Shown here in pieces: positions 50,604 through 59,346 of a DNA stretch of 64,000 bases. Source of the stretch: an uncultured Clostridia bacterium (GTDB lineage Bacteria; Bacillota; Clostridia; Christensenellales; Aristaeellaceae); the NCBI GenBank assembly GCA_934643825.1, contig CAKUCW010000005.1:1-64000 (forward strand), read 5' to 3'. The notes below the pieces were generated by a model. The model saw only the letters and a list, made by a program, of their open reading frames with translations. It was not told the DNA's origin and searched no databases. The position numbers and the translations under genes are program-made. Every line of letters begins with the position of its first letter. The stretch's first letter is position 1.

Positions 50604-51692
50604 TTAGCGCCGGATATCGTAGTTCATATTCATCAGGTTGCGGATGCTGCTGACGTCATCGGTGATGTTCGCGTCGCCGTGAATCGTATGCTTGATGACG
50701 CTCGACGCAACGGCGAAGTTCAGCATGTCCATCGGCTTGTAATCATGCAGCATGGCGTAAATCAAGCCGCTGGCGAATGCGTCGCCGCCGCCCACGCGGT
50801 CGAGAATCGTGAAGGTGAAGAGCTTGCTTTCAAACGTATGCCCCTCATACCACATGAACGCCTTCAGGCTGTTTTCGCTGCCGGAATGCGCATAGCGGAC
50901 ATGGCGTGCGATGCACTTGAGATTCGGGTAGCGCTCGACAAAGCGCTGGAAGATTTCGTCCTGCTGCTCATAGCTCGGCTGCATCGGAACGCCGTCCTTG
51001 ACATCGCCCAGACTGTGGTCGTCCTCGCTGCGCCAGAGGTGATACGGCTCGATGCCCAGCAGGATATCGACATAGGGCAGGCACTGCGTGCAGAAATCAC
51101 GCGCTTCTTCCCAGCTCCAGAGCATGCTGCGGAAATTGCCGTCGAAGCTGACCGTCCAGCCCTTCTCCTTGGCGATTCGCAGCATATCCAGCACCAGCTT
51201 GCTGCAATTCGGGCTGAGCGCAGGGGTGATGCCGCTCAGGTGAAGCCAGTCAAAGCCCTCCAGCAGCGCACCCAGATCGACATCGGAGAAGTCATATTCC
51301 GCAATGGCGCTGTGCTTGCGGTCGTAGATCACCTTGCTCGGGCGGATGCCGTATCCGGTTTCGAGGTAGTAGGTGCCCAGACGATGGGTCGGCGTTTCCT
51401 CCGGGGTGGTGAGGATCATCGGGGTGCAGTGGACGTCGTTGGAACGCAGCCAGCGAACGGCGCTTTTGCCCAGACTGTTATTGGGAACGACGGAGAAGAA
51501 CGTGCTGTCTACGCCGAGATTGGCGAGCGCCAGCGCGATGTTGGCTTCACTGCCGCCATAGCTTGCCTCAAATCCGGACGCCATGCGGATTTTTTCATAG
51601 TTCGGAGGCGTCAGGCGGAGCATGATTTCACCCATGGTGATAAACTTTTTGCTGTTTTCCATGTTTTGGAGCAGGGGATTGTAATGAATCAT
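50604..51692 (-). CDS. PfkB-family sugar kinase, probably 2-keto-3-deoxygluconate kinase
   Basis: 362 residues from ATG 51692 (GGCAGG upstream, weak); ATG 51662 (MENSKKF) is the alternative and starts closer to the family's usual N-terminus. FITMGEIMLRLTPPNYEKI and ASYGGSEANIALALANLGVDSTFFSVVPNNSLGKSAVRWLR are the PfkB opening and substrate part; FDGNFRSMLWSWEEAR and DRVGGGDAFASGLIYAML give the anion hole and catalytic Asp. The opening resembles KDG kinases (KdgK), which phosphorylate KDG from hexuronates. First gene of the operon with its own promoter. Fructokinase remains possible. Confidence 0.82.
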   Translation of the reverse strand: MIHYNPLLQNMENSKKFITMGEIMLRLTPPNYEKIRMASGFEASYGGSEANIALALANLGVDSTFFSVVPNNSLGKSAVRWLRSNDVHCTPMILTTPEETPTHRLGTYYLETGYGIRPSKVIYDRKHSAIAEYDFSDVDLGALLEGFDWLHLSGITPALSPNCSKLVLDMLRIAKEKGWTVSFDGNFRSMLWSWEEARDFCTQCLPYVDILLGIEPYHLWRSEDDHSLGDVKDGVPMQPSYEQQDEIFQRFVERYPNLKCIARHVRYAHSGSENSLKAFMWYEGHTFESKLFTFTILDRVGGGDAFASGLIYAMLHDYKPMDMLNFAVASSVIKHTIHGDANITDDVSSIRNLMNMNYDIRR

Positions 51693-51738
51693 AAATGTAC
51701 CTGCCTTCCCGACCGCGGGGCGGTCTGACCTTGCCTTC

Positions 51739-51767
51739 AGTATACCATGATTTACGCGGGGGTTCAA
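51739..51767 (-). promoter_or_regulatory. Promoter of the KDG-kinase operon
   Basis: Minus strand TTGAAC (51762-51767), 17 bp, TATACT (51739-51744). Confidence 0.75.
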
Positions 51768-51813
51768 CGTGGAAAGGTACATTCCCTTTGCGCTTCCATC
51801 GTGGAATTTGAAC

Positions 51814-51852
51814 AGAAAAAAGCAGCTTCCCAACAGGAGAAGGAAGCTGCTT
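51814..51852 (-). terminator. Terminator of the FMN-bind-like gene pair
   Basis: AAGCAGCTTCC / GGAAGCTGCTT perfect 11-bp stem; minus transcript ends in six T. Confidence 0.88.
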
Positions 51853-51874
51853 GCGAGATGGTCGGTTTTCAGGA

Positions 51875-52408
51875 TTATTTCGCGTTGTTCGCGGCAGCCT
51901 GAAGCGCCTTGAGGAAGCTGCCGACGTCGATGGTGCAGCCGCTCTTCAGGTCAACATCGTCCGGAACCTGCGTGTGATGTCCGTCGCCCTTGTCATAGGT
52001 CGGCATGCCGACAACTTCCGCGACGGTCTTGCCGACGCACCAGTTTTCAAGCGCTTCCGCCTGCTCATACCATTCCTTGCCGATGGAGGTGGCGGCCTTC
52101 ATGCCGTAGCCTTCCTTGAGCTCCTTCTTGGTCGGATGCTCAGCAGCCAGGTCGGTGGTCAGCGCACCGGCAGCGTCAAAGCCAATCTTATTCTGGGCGA
52201 TATCAAAGCTGACGCTGACGATCTTGCCCTCGTCGTCCAGCTCAAGCGCACACATGGTGGTGTTCGCGGTGACGGAGCCCGCCTTGTCGGCGGTCGCGGC
52301 GGAACCGGACATGCTGGTCACAGAGCCCAGACCGGTCGCGGCGAGAGCGCCGGTAGAAACAGAGAGAAGCAGAGCCGCAGTCGCGGCAGCCATAGCAAAC
52401 TTTTTCAT
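51875..52408 (-). CDS. Secreted FMN-bind-like protein
   Basis: 177 residues, GGAGG about 9 bp before ATG. Signal peptide MKKFAMAAATAALLLSVSTGALAA. The mature part has GSVTANTTMCALELDDEGKIVSVSFDIAQNKIGFD, KEWYEQAEALENWCVGKTVAEVVGMPTYDKGDGHHTQVPDDVDLKSGCTIDVGSFLKALQAAA. The strand-helix order and the final DxDLKSGCTIDVGxFLKAL resemble the FMN_bind domain, whose flavin-accepting motif is (S/T)GA(T/S); here Ala is replaced by Cys, so covalent FMN is uncertain. It lies 83 bp downstream of the related two-repeat gene in the same direction and probably shares its transcript. Confidence 0.72.
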   Translation of the reverse strand: MKKFAMAAATAALLLSVSTGALAATGLGSVTSMSGSAATADKAGSVTANTTMCALELDDEGKIVSVSFDIAQNKIGFDAAGALTTDLAAEHPTKKELKEGYGMKAATSIGKEWYEQAEALENWCVGKTVAEVVGMPTYDKGDGHHTQVPDDVDLKSGCTIDVGSFLKALQAAANNAK

Positions 52409-52491
52409 AAATATGTTCCTCCAAATGCAGATGAATGGGTGTTAAAATATATCGCTCACCGCATTTCCCCGCGGATGGAGATGCAGTAAAC

Positions 52492-53295
52492 TCACTTAAT
52501 GATGGTATAGGCGTGCCGCCCGAGCGCGTCCCAAATGGCGGAAATGACCTTTGGAGCGCGGAGCGTTGCGCCGGTGGAAACGTCGGTGTCCGATGCAATC
52601 TGACCGGGCAGATAGAGCTGATTGACGCTTGAAACGTCCTTTCCGACGAGGTAGTCAAGCAGCTGACCAAACTGTGCGCTGATTTTTCCCTGCGCGGTTT
52701 CGGCGTCGCTTAACAGATAATCCTCACTTTTATATTGAAGCGTGGTATAGTGAATTTCGGTAAAACGGTTGTCGTTCAGCGTGAATTCCAAAGCAACCTG
52801 TTCGCCGCCGTCTTCCATGTAGCTGCCGCGATAAACGCCGTCCGGATACGGCTCGGCTTCGGGCAGTTTCGTGGTATCGACAATCTTATAAGGATGGCGG
52901 TTCAGACCGTCCCATAAGGCGGAGATGAGCTTGCCGGCTTTCATGGTTGCTGTTGTAACAGCGTCCAGATCCTCGACAATGTCGTAAGGGGAGTAGAGGT
53001 CGTCGATTGCGGAAACATTTTTGCCGATGAGGTAATCCGACAACTGACGGTATTGGTGCAGAATGGCTTTCTGCGCGTCGCTGGCGTCTTCACTCATATA
53101 ATCGCCGTCTTTGTACTTGACGCCGCGATAGATGAGCGATGTAAAAACATCGTCCTTCAGTTCAAACTGAATGGCGATTTGCTCAATGCCGCCGTCGTAG
53201 TAAAACCCGCGATAGATGCCGTCGGGATAATCCTGCGCAAGCGCGGGACAGACAAGGGCGATAAGCAGAGCCAGCAGGGCAAGCGAACGTTTCAT
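52492..53295 (-). CDS. Secreted protein with two tandem FMN-bind-like repeats
   Basis: 267 residues, GGAGG before ATG. Signal peptide MKRSLALLALLIALVCPALA. Two repeats of about 115 residues follow: YPDGIYRGFYYDGGIEQIAIQFEL ... TTATMKAGKLISALWDGLNRHPY and YPDGVYRGSYMEDGGEQVALEFTL ... STGATLRAPKVISAIWDALGRHAY. The second keeps the flavin-type motif STGAT, the first has TTAT and probably cannot bind FMN. Such domains accept FMN from ApbE in extracytoplasmic electron transfer. No apbE is in the window. It is divergent from the response-regulator gene. Confidence 0.75.
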   Translation of the reverse strand: MKRSLALLALLIALVCPALAQDYPDGIYRGFYYDGGIEQIAIQFELKDDVFTSLIYRGVKYKDGDYMSEDASDAQKAILHQYRQLSDYLIGKNVSAIDDLYSPYDIVEDLDAVTTATMKAGKLISALWDGLNRHPYKIVDTTKLPEAEPYPDGVYRGSYMEDGGEQVALEFTLNDNRFTEIHYTTLQYKSEDYLLSDAETAQGKISAQFGQLLDYLVGKDVSSVNQLYLPGQIASDTDVSTGATLRAPKVISAIWDALGRHAYTIIK

Positions 53296-53393
53296 GTGAT
53301 TTCCTCCCGGTTACGAAAATCATTCTAAAGTGAATTGATGTCAAAAGTGTGTCTTTCGGCAAAAAAACAAAAATTAAATTTCGTGTAAAGGGT

Positions 53394-53422
53394 TTGACAT
53401 TCCTTCCTGCACATTCTACAAT
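53394..53422 (+). promoter_or_regulatory. Promoter of the two-component operon
   Basis: TTGACA (53394-53399), 17 bp, TACAAT (53417-53422), very short leader to the ATG at 53454. Confidence 0.85.
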
Positions 53423-53453
53423 GAATGAAAAAATACTCGGGAGGATCAAGGTC

Positions 53454-54137
53454 ATGAACCCCATCCTCGTTGTGGATGACAACGAACAGATTCTGGATAT
53501 TTTAACGCAATACATCAAAAAAGAAGGATGGGCGCTGCTCACCGCGAAGACGGGTGAGGAAGCGCTGTCCCTGTTTGACGCGGCGCAGCCTGTGCTGATC
53601 CTGCTGGATATCATGCTTCCGGGCATCGACGGGCTGGAGGTCTGCCGACGCATCCGGCAGGTGTCCAGCGTCCCCATTTTGATGATCACCGCCAAGGATG
53701 AAGACGCCGACCGCATCCTTGGGCTGGACATCGGCGCGGATGATTATATTGTGAAGCCGTTTTCGCCCGGCGAAGTCATGGCGCGGATTCGTGCGGTCAT
53801 GCGCCGTATTCCCGCGAGCGAAAAGGATGAAACGCTGGTCATCGGCACATTGTCGATCCATATGCCGTCGCTTTCGGTCACGCTGGACGGACATAAACTC
53901 AATCTCACCCGGCGCGAGGTTGAGCTGCTCTATACGCTTGCCGGCGCACCGGGGCGCGTCTTTACGCGGGATAACCTGCTGACGATGATATGGGGGTATG
54001 AATTCGCGGGCAATTACCGCGCAGTCGATTCCCATATCAAGCGCCTGCGTGCCAAGCTGGATGCCTATCCGCACCCGTTTTTCTCCATCGCGACCGTTTG
54101 GGGCGCGGGCTATCGGTTTGAGAGGAATCTGCCATGA
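53454..54137 (+). CDS. OmpR/PhoB-family response regulator
   Basis: 227 residues from ATG 53454 (GGGAGG upstream). Receiver domain: MNPILVVDDNEQILDIL (acidic pair), phospho-Asp in ILLDIMLPGIDG (about residue 50), Thr in ILMITAKDE, Lys in DYIVKPFSPGEV. The winged-helix C-terminus has LNLTRREVELLYTLAGAPGRVFTRDNLL and RAVDSHIKRLRAKL ... VWGAGYRFE. It overlaps the kinase start by four bases (ATGA). It may control the divergent FMN-bind-like genes, but no operator was recognised. Confidence 0.94.
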   Translation: MNPILVVDDNEQILDILTQYIKKEGWALLTAKTGEEALSLFDAAQPVLILLDIMLPGIDGLEVCRRIRQVSSVPILMITAKDEDADRILGLDIGADDYIVKPFSPGEVMARIRAVMRRIPASEKDETLVIGTLSIHMPSLSVTLDGHKLNLTRREVELLYTLAGAPGRVFTRDNLLTMIWGYEFAGNYRAVDSHIKRLRAKLDAYPHPFFSIATVWGAGYRFERNLP

Positions 54138-55612
54138 AACTGCGTCATCGGCTGGTCACGAAGCTGACCAATCTGTTTGCGATTATGCTCGTCGTCTTTA
54201 CGCTCCTGCTGACGCTGCTGTTCAACGCGATGATGGAGAAGCAGATGATTTCCCATTACAGCAAAACCATGCAGCGCGACGCCTATGCGATTTCACAAAA
54301 CCTTTCGGAGATGATCGCGCCGTCGTCGTATGATTCGCTGGATGAAAACCCCTTCATCGTCGGCGAGGACACGCTTGCGCCGTATATGGCGCTCATTGAG
54401 CATATCACGCACTGCAACCTCTACCTGATTGACGAACAGCACCATGTGACCGGCTTTTTTGACGGCGTGGTGCAGACGATCGGCAGTCCGCTTCTGCCCG
54501 GCTACATTGAGCAGACGATTGCGCTGGGATTTATGGGCAAAACGCCGTTTCTGATGATGAAAGAGGACGGCGAAACGCACCTGACGACCAGTATGCCGAT
54601 CATGAACGCGCAGAGCCATGTTCTGGGCGTCGTTTTGCTGGAATCAACGCTCCGTGAGCTGGGCTTTGCGCAGGTATCCAGTACAGGAATTCTGGTGTTC
54701 TGCGTCCTCGTTGCCTTCGTGTTTGCGCTGGGGCTGAGCTTTTTGTTCTCCCGCATCTTCACCAAACCCATCACGGAGGTTCGGCATTTTGCCGGTGCGC
54801 TCGCGCAGGGACAGTATGAAGCACGCCTCCGAACCGATCAACGCGACGAGATCGGCATGCTGTATGGCTCGATGGATATTCTGGCGCAGCGGCTTGAGGA
54901 AGCGAGGCGGAAGGATGAGCTGCTCAAACAGCAGCAGCAGGCGTTCTTTGCGACGGTTTCCCACGAACTGAAAACGCCCGTCACGGTCATCCGGGGATCG
55001 TTGGAAGCCTTGCGCGACGGCGTGATTTCCTCCCCGGATGATGTGCGGGCGTATTATAACCAGATTTTGACGGAAACCAAGGGGTTGCAGCGTCTGATTT
55101 CGGATTTGCTGGAGCTTTCGCGGCTTCAGAATGTCGGGTTTTCGCTCGATATGGGGGATGTGGATCTGCGGGATCTTCTGGGCGATGTCGCGATGAGTGC
55201 GGGAGCGCTTTGCGACAGAAAAGGCGTCGTGTTCGTCTGCGAAGAGCCGAAATCCGGGAAGACGATCCGGGGCGATTATACGCGCCTGCGTCAGATGCTG
55301 CTTGCCGTCGTGGATAACGCGGTCAAGTTCACCGAGCCGGGAAAGACGGTCACGCTGGCGTTTGATGGCGAAACGGTCGTCATCGCGGACGAAGGAAGCG
55401 GTATTGCGCAGGAGGATCTGCCGCATATCTTCGAACGCTTTCGCCGTGCGCATGGCAGGCAGGATGGAACGGGGCTGGGGCTTGCCATCGTCAGCGAGGT
55501 TGCCAAACGGCATCACATTGTCATCGATGTGGAAAGCCGAATGGGACAGGGAACGACGTTCAAATTTACTTTTCCGATGAAAAATGGGAAGCCTAAAACG
55601 GATTTTCAATAG
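54134..55612 (+). CDS. Membrane sensor histidine kinase
   Basis: 492 residues, start overlapping the regulator stop. Membrane segment 1 at about 12-34, an extracellular domain of about 145 residues, membrane segment 2 at about 180-202 and HAMP at about 203-255. HisKA: FFATVSHELKTPVTVIRGSLEALRDG with the phospho-His, then VVDNAVKFTEPGKTV (N box), IADEGSGIAQEDLPHIFERFRRAHGRQDGTGLGLAIV (G1, F, G2). It should phosphorylate the adjacent regulator. The sensed signal is unknown. Confidence 0.94.
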   Translation: MKLRHRLVTKLTNLFAIMLVVFTLLLTLLFNAMMEKQMISHYSKTMQRDAYAISQNLSEMIAPSSYDSLDENPFIVGEDTLAPYMALIEHITHCNLYLIDEQHHVTGFFDGVVQTIGSPLLPGYIEQTIALGFMGKTPFLMMKEDGETHLTTSMPIMNAQSHVLGVVLLESTLRELGFAQVSSTGILVFCVLVAFVFALGLSFLFSRIFTKPITEVRHFAGALAQGQYEARLRTDQRDEIGMLYGSMDILAQRLEEARRKDELLKQQQQAFFATVSHELKTPVTVIRGSLEALRDGVISSPDDVRAYYNQILTETKGLQRLISDLLELSRLQNVGFSLDMGDVDLRDLLGDVAMSAGALCDRKGVVFVCEEPKSGKTIRGDYTRLRQMLLAVVDNAVKFTEPGKTVTLAFDGETVVIADEGSGIAQEDLPHIFERFRRAHGRQDGTGLGLAIVSEVAKRHHIVIDVESRMGQGTTFKFTFPMKNGKPKTDFQ

Positions 55613-55634
55613 AACCGAGCTTTGTGAGAACCGA

Positions 55635-55664
55635 CCGTCAGGATTTGTACCCTGACGGCTTTTT
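55635..55664 (+). terminator. Terminator of the two-component operon
   Basis: CCGTCAGG (55635-55642) / CCTGACGG (55651-55658) followed by TTTTT; overlaps the 3' end of the converging yfhO-like gene. Confidence 0.85.
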
Positions 55665-58037
55665 CTTCATCATCGCTTTTGCGGCGGCGCAATAAACGAT
55701 GAGCGCCGTCGCGGCGAGCAGGCTCATGACCACACCGAGGGTCAAGCCACGCGTATGATAGGTAAAGACGATTTCGTGCGTGCCCGCTTCGACAAAGACG
55801 CCCATGAACGCGACGTCGCAGTTGACGATCTCCGCTTTCTGCCCATCGACCGTGGCGGAAAACCCCTTGTCAAACGGGAGGGTAAAGACCAGCATGCCGG
55901 CGTCCTTTGCGTCGATCTTCGCGGTAAAGCCGTTGGCGAAGGTCTCAAAGGAATCGCAGGCATTTTCTTTCAGGCGTGCGACGCTCTCCTGCCAATCCGG
56001 GATGGCGTAAACATCGAGCTTTGCCATGCGGTCGCCGTACTTTTTCAGCGCGTCGTCCTCCAGCGTGACGGCGGCGAGCATGACAGTCGGCACGGTTTCG
56101 CTGTCCATCCGCTGATGATGCGTACCGGTGCAGGTCGTCTGCAAAAAGCCCATCGGCACGGCGTTCGGATTGGTATAGACGGGGATTCCGTTTTCTTCGC
56201 GGTCAAGCACAAAGCCTTCGGGAACGGGGGAATCATCGGTTTTGTAGTACTCCGTGACGCTCAGGAAGGCGCGGAGCGCCGCGCTGTCATTGGGCGGGCA
56301 GACGGTGGTGGATTCGTCATAGCCAAAGCCCGCCATGGACACGAAGCGCCCGACCGTAGACGCACGCAGGCTCATGAAGCTCGTCAGCGAGGATGCGCCG
56401 CGCAGAAGCCCGTAATTGCGAATTTTTTTGCCATAGTCGATGCGCCGCCAGTCTTTGAAATCGGGCTGAGCGGCAGCGTTCAGCGTCGGCTCGGCGATTT
56501 CGCTGAGCGTGTAGATGCCCTGTCCGGGCGTTTCGCTGCCGGAGAGCAGGTATTTGTCGCCGACGGCGATATATCCGGCATACTGGACGACTGCGACCGC
56601 GCAGACGAGCGCAAGCGCGGCGGTGAAGCGCGGCTTTTTCAAAATGAGAAGCAGCATCGCGCCGCCGCCGAGCAGCGTGGCACAGACGGACAGCATTCGA
56701 AACGCATTTGACGCATACGCGCCGCCGCGGCGATTGAGAAGCACCTGACCGATTCGCCCGACTACGCCGCCTTTTGCGCTCAGCGTCGTCAGCAGGCTTT
56801 CCGGAAGCATAAAGGGCACAGTCAGCAGCAGAACCAGCACGGTCAGCGCGGCAAAGGCATGCAGAAAGGAAGAATTCGGCGCGTCCGTTTTTTCGGCAAA
56901 AGGCTGGAGGGCATAGAGCGTGGCAAGCGTGGTCATCAGCGCAAGCCCGTACCACCAGCGGGTATAGCCGACGTTTGTTTCCAGCGCGAATGCGCCGCAC
57001 AGAACCGGCACCGCGCTGCAAATCAGCAGAGCCAGCAGCAGCGCCTTGAGCCAGCGCTGCTTTTTTTGCGCGAAGGCGAAGACTGCCGCGCCTGTCATAC
57101 CGAACACGGGCAGATAGGCGGCGGTTGAACACCAGCTTCCCGCGTCGCCGTAATAGGCGTGAACGACGTTGCTCTCAATGGGCATCAAAAGCGCACGAAG
57201 CCGCTCGAGCAGGACGCTGGGGGTGTAATGCTGGGCAAGGAGCGGCGTGTCGCCCGCGCCTGTCCGCGTGATGCTGAGCATGAAGAGCATCGCGGGGCAG
57301 AGGAGAACGCCCGCCAGCGCACAGCCCATGCCGCATTCGAAAACAAGCGAGAACACGCGGCGCACCGTGCGATAGGGCTTCCAGTCTTCACTGAAAAACC
57401 GGAAGACGAAGTACAGCGCAGCCAGCAGCGCACTGGACAGCATGAAGTAGTAATTGGTCAGCGTATTCAGTCCGCAGAAAAGCGCCAGCGCACCGAAATG
57501 CGGACGATCACTCATGACCATTTCCATGCCGAGCAGGATGAGCGGGAAGAAGGCGATGACCTCCGTAAAATGATAAAACTGCGTATTGACGAGCGTGAAA
57601 GAGGAAAACGTGTACAGCACACTGCCCAGCAGCGCAAGCCTTTCGTTTTTAATCATCCTGCGCAGATAGCAAAAGGAGGTCGTCGCGCAGACGGCGTGCT
57701 TGAGAATCGCCATGACGCTGATGCCGTACGGAATCAGCGCGGCGGGCAGGAGCGCAAGCACCCAGACAAAGATGCTTCCGAGCGTATAAAACGCGTAGCT
57801 TCCGACCGCGGGCGCACCGAGAAAGGTGAAAAAACTGTAACTGTTCAGCCCGCCGCGCAGAATGCGGCGCGTTTCAAGGATGAAGGGAAGCTGCTGCTCG
57901 ATAAAGTCGCCACGCGTTACAAACCTGCCGCCATAGGGTAGGATGGCGGGCGCCAAGGCAAAAAGAGCCAGCATGGCGCCGAGAAAAAACGCATGGGCAG
58001 CGGTGATTCGCCGCTTTGAAAGCGCAGATGTGTTCAT
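55638..58037 (-). CDS. YfhO-family multi-membrane-span protein
   Basis: 799 residues from ATG 58037 (GGGAGG 8 bp upstream). A dozen or more hydrophobic segments fill the first 500 residues, beginning ITAAHAFFLGAMLALFALAPAILPYGGRFVTRGDFIEQQLPFI, then a large extracellular region and a last membrane helix at about 765-785. LNTLTNYYFMLSSALLAALYFVF is a YfhO hallmark, and MLVFTLPFDKGFSATVDGQKAEIVNCDVAFMGVFVEAGTHEIVFTY is its conserved C-terminal beta domain. YfhO proteins are GT-C-like and are implicated in glycosylating wall or lipid polymers. Its promoter is not obvious because a MITE-like copy begins 37 bp upstream of the ATG. Confidence 0.9.
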   Translation of the reverse strand: MNTSALSKRRITAAHAFFLGAMLALFALAPAILPYGGRFVTRGDFIEQQLPFILETRRILRGGLNSYSFFTFLGAPAVGSYAFYTLGSIFVWVLALLPAALIPYGISVMAILKHAVCATTSFCYLRRMIKNERLALLGSVLYTFSSFTLVNTQFYHFTEVIAFFPLILLGMEMVMSDRPHFGALALFCGLNTLTNYYFMLSSALLAALYFVFRFFSEDWKPYRTVRRVFSLVFECGMGCALAGVLLCPAMLFMLSITRTGAGDTPLLAQHYTPSVLLERLRALLMPIESNVVHAYYGDAGSWCSTAAYLPVFGMTGAAVFAFAQKKQRWLKALLLALLICSAVPVLCGAFALETNVGYTRWWYGLALMTTLATLYALQPFAEKTDAPNSSFLHAFAALTVLVLLLTVPFMLPESLLTTLSAKGGVVGRIGQVLLNRRGGAYASNAFRMLSVCATLLGGGAMLLLILKKPRFTAALALVCAVAVVQYAGYIAVGDKYLLSGSETPGQGIYTLSEIAEPTLNAAAQPDFKDWRRIDYGKKIRNYGLLRGASSLTSFMSLRASTVGRFVSMAGFGYDESTTVCPPNDSAALRAFLSVTEYYKTDDSPVPEGFVLDREENGIPVYTNPNAVPMGFLQTTCTGTHHQRMDSETVPTVMLAAVTLEDDALKKYGDRMAKLDVYAIPDWQESVARLKENACDSFETFANGFTAKIDAKDAGMLVFTLPFDKGFSATVDGQKAEIVNCDVAFMGVFVEAGTHEIVFTYHTRGLTLGVVMSLLAATALIVYCAAAKAMMKKKPSGYKS

Positions 58038-58073
58038 GAGGTTTCCTCCCAATTGCGATGTTGACCGTTAACA

Positions 58074-58270
58074 GGGATGTTAAGTTAACAACACCGATAT
58101 TTCAAGAACAAAACGAAGGATTTGCGACCGAAGGTTTCCAAAGGGCGATGCGCCAAACGGGCGCCGTAAACGCTCGGAAAGCCCTTTGGTGGGGCGATGG
58201 GGCAAAGCCCCATATCCCAAATACTTGGATATTTGTTTCTTGAAATGTTCGGTTTAATCTTGACAGCCTC
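58074..58270 (-). mobile_element. MITE-like element, copy 4 (long form, diverged ends)
   Basis: 197 bp, oriented like copy 2 and with the same extra central bases. The left end (GGGATGTTAAGTTAACAACACC) has several changes; the right end reads TTTAATCTTGACAGCCTC. It is the oldest-looking copy, placed between yfhO and the tmRNA gene. Confidence 0.75.
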
Positions 58271-58339
58271 ATCCGATAGAAATAGCGGAAGCACCAAGTC
58301 AGCCTAAAAGAAAAGCCGGAACGATTCGTTCCGGCTGGA

Positions 58340-58687
58340 TGGTGGAGGTGAGGAGAATCGAACTCCTGTCCGAAAAAGCGACAGCCAAGTTTTCTCCGAG
58401 CGCAGTTCACGATTTAACATTCCCTCCTCCCGGCGCCCACGAACGGGCTCAGGGATTCAGTAGCTTCATCATGTGTTCATGCTGCAAAGCTTAGGCAAGA
58501 ACATGGCCCGCTAAATGACGCCGGGTTCCGATGCAGCGGGATCATCGGGCCGACGCGCAGCCTAATTAGGCCGCGAGGCAATAATCGTTATTGTCAGTTA
58601 ATTTTTAATTTCCCGATTTTAACGTGGCTCGGGTCCACGGCTCGCTTACCTGACCGCCCACAATCCCGTCGAAACCAGTACACCCCC
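58340..58687 (-). ncRNA. ssrA: tmRNA
   Basis: The minus strand starts GGGGGTGTACTGGTTTCGACGGG and ends CGGACAGGAGTTCGATTCTCC then TCACCTCCACCA. The 7-bp acceptor (GGGGGTG / CACCTCC) pairs and the T-arm is complete with encoded CCA. The tag frame (58566-58595) reads GAC AAT AAC GAT TAT TGC CTC GCG GCC TAA, giving the peptide (A)DNNDYCLAA, with the usual C-terminal LAA for proteolysis. tmRNA rescues stalled ribosomes with SmpB, whose gene ends 15 bp upstream. The Cys inside the tag is unusual. Confidence 0.97.
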
Positions 58688-58701
58688 GTCAAAACTGAAC
58701 A

Positions 58702-59178
58702 TCAGTCTTCGCTGCGGTTTCTGGAACGCAGCGCACGCTGAATGTCGCGCTGGGCGTCCTTCGCCGCGATGTCGTCGCGCTTGTCGTGCAGCTTTTTGCC
58801 CTTGCACAGCCCCAGCTCCATCTTGAAGCGTCCGTCCTTCAGATAGACCTGAAGCGGGATGAGCGAATAGCCCATCTTGCCGACTTCCTGCCCGAGATGG
58901 CGGATCTGGCTCTTGTGCAGCAGCAGTTTTTTCTGGCGCAGGGGATCGGTGTTAAAGATGTTTCCCTGCTCATAGGGGCTGATGTGCATGCCGCAGACGA
59001 GAACCTCGCCGTCCTTGACGAGGGCAAAGCTTTCTTTGAGGTTCATGCGTCCCTGACGCATGCTCTTCACTTCGGTGCCTTTCAGCTCCATGCCGCATTC
59101 GATGCGCTCTTCGACGAAGTAATCGTGGAACGCTTTTTTGTTTTGTGCCATGGGCTTGATGCCTTTTGCGCGTGCCAT
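58702..59178 (-). CDS. smpB: SsrA-binding protein
   Basis: 158 residues from ATG 59178 (AAGGAGG 8 bp upstream; the longer frame to 59325 runs through the promoter). Conserved blocks: KKAFHDYFVEERIECGMELKGTEVKSMRQGRMNLKESFALVKDGEVLVCGMHISPYEQGNIFNTDPLRQKKLLLHK (OB-fold), YSLIPLQVYLKDGRFKMELGLCKGKKLHDKRDDIAAKDAQRDIQRAL (C-terminal basic tail). It binds tmRNA and fits it into the ribosome. It is followed directly by ssrA, so both probably share one transcript. Confidence 0.97.
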   Translation of the reverse strand: MARAKGIKPMAQNKKAFHDYFVEERIECGMELKGTEVKSMRQGRMNLKESFALVKDGEVLVCGMHISPYEQGNIFNTDPLRQKKLLLHKSQIRHLGQEVGKMGYSLIPLQVYLKDGRFKMELGLCKGKKLHDKRDDIAAKDAQRDIQRALRSRNRSED

Positions 59179-59208
59179 GCGATTACCTCCTTCTCCGATG
59201 TATCCCAT

Positions 59209-59237
59209 AGTATAGCACAGGGCGGAGAAATGTGCAA
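59209..59237 (-). promoter_or_regulatory. Promoter of smpB-ssrA
   Basis: Minus strand TTGCAC (59232-59237), 17 bp, TATACT (59209-59214). Confidence 0.75.
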
Positions 59238-59288
59238 GAAAAAAGAAATCCACAGGCGCGTTGCGTGCCCCTTTGTCCGGGCTGCTGC

Positions 59289-59317
59289 TTGAGCTTTGAA
59301 CGCTTTTGTGATATGAT
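59289..59317 (+). promoter_or_regulatory. Promoter of the pyridoxal kinase-like gene
   Basis: TTGAGC (59289-59294), 17 bp, TATGAT (59312-59317). Confidence 0.6.
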
Positions 59318-59346
59318 ATCCTCATTAAAACAAAGAGGTATCTTCT

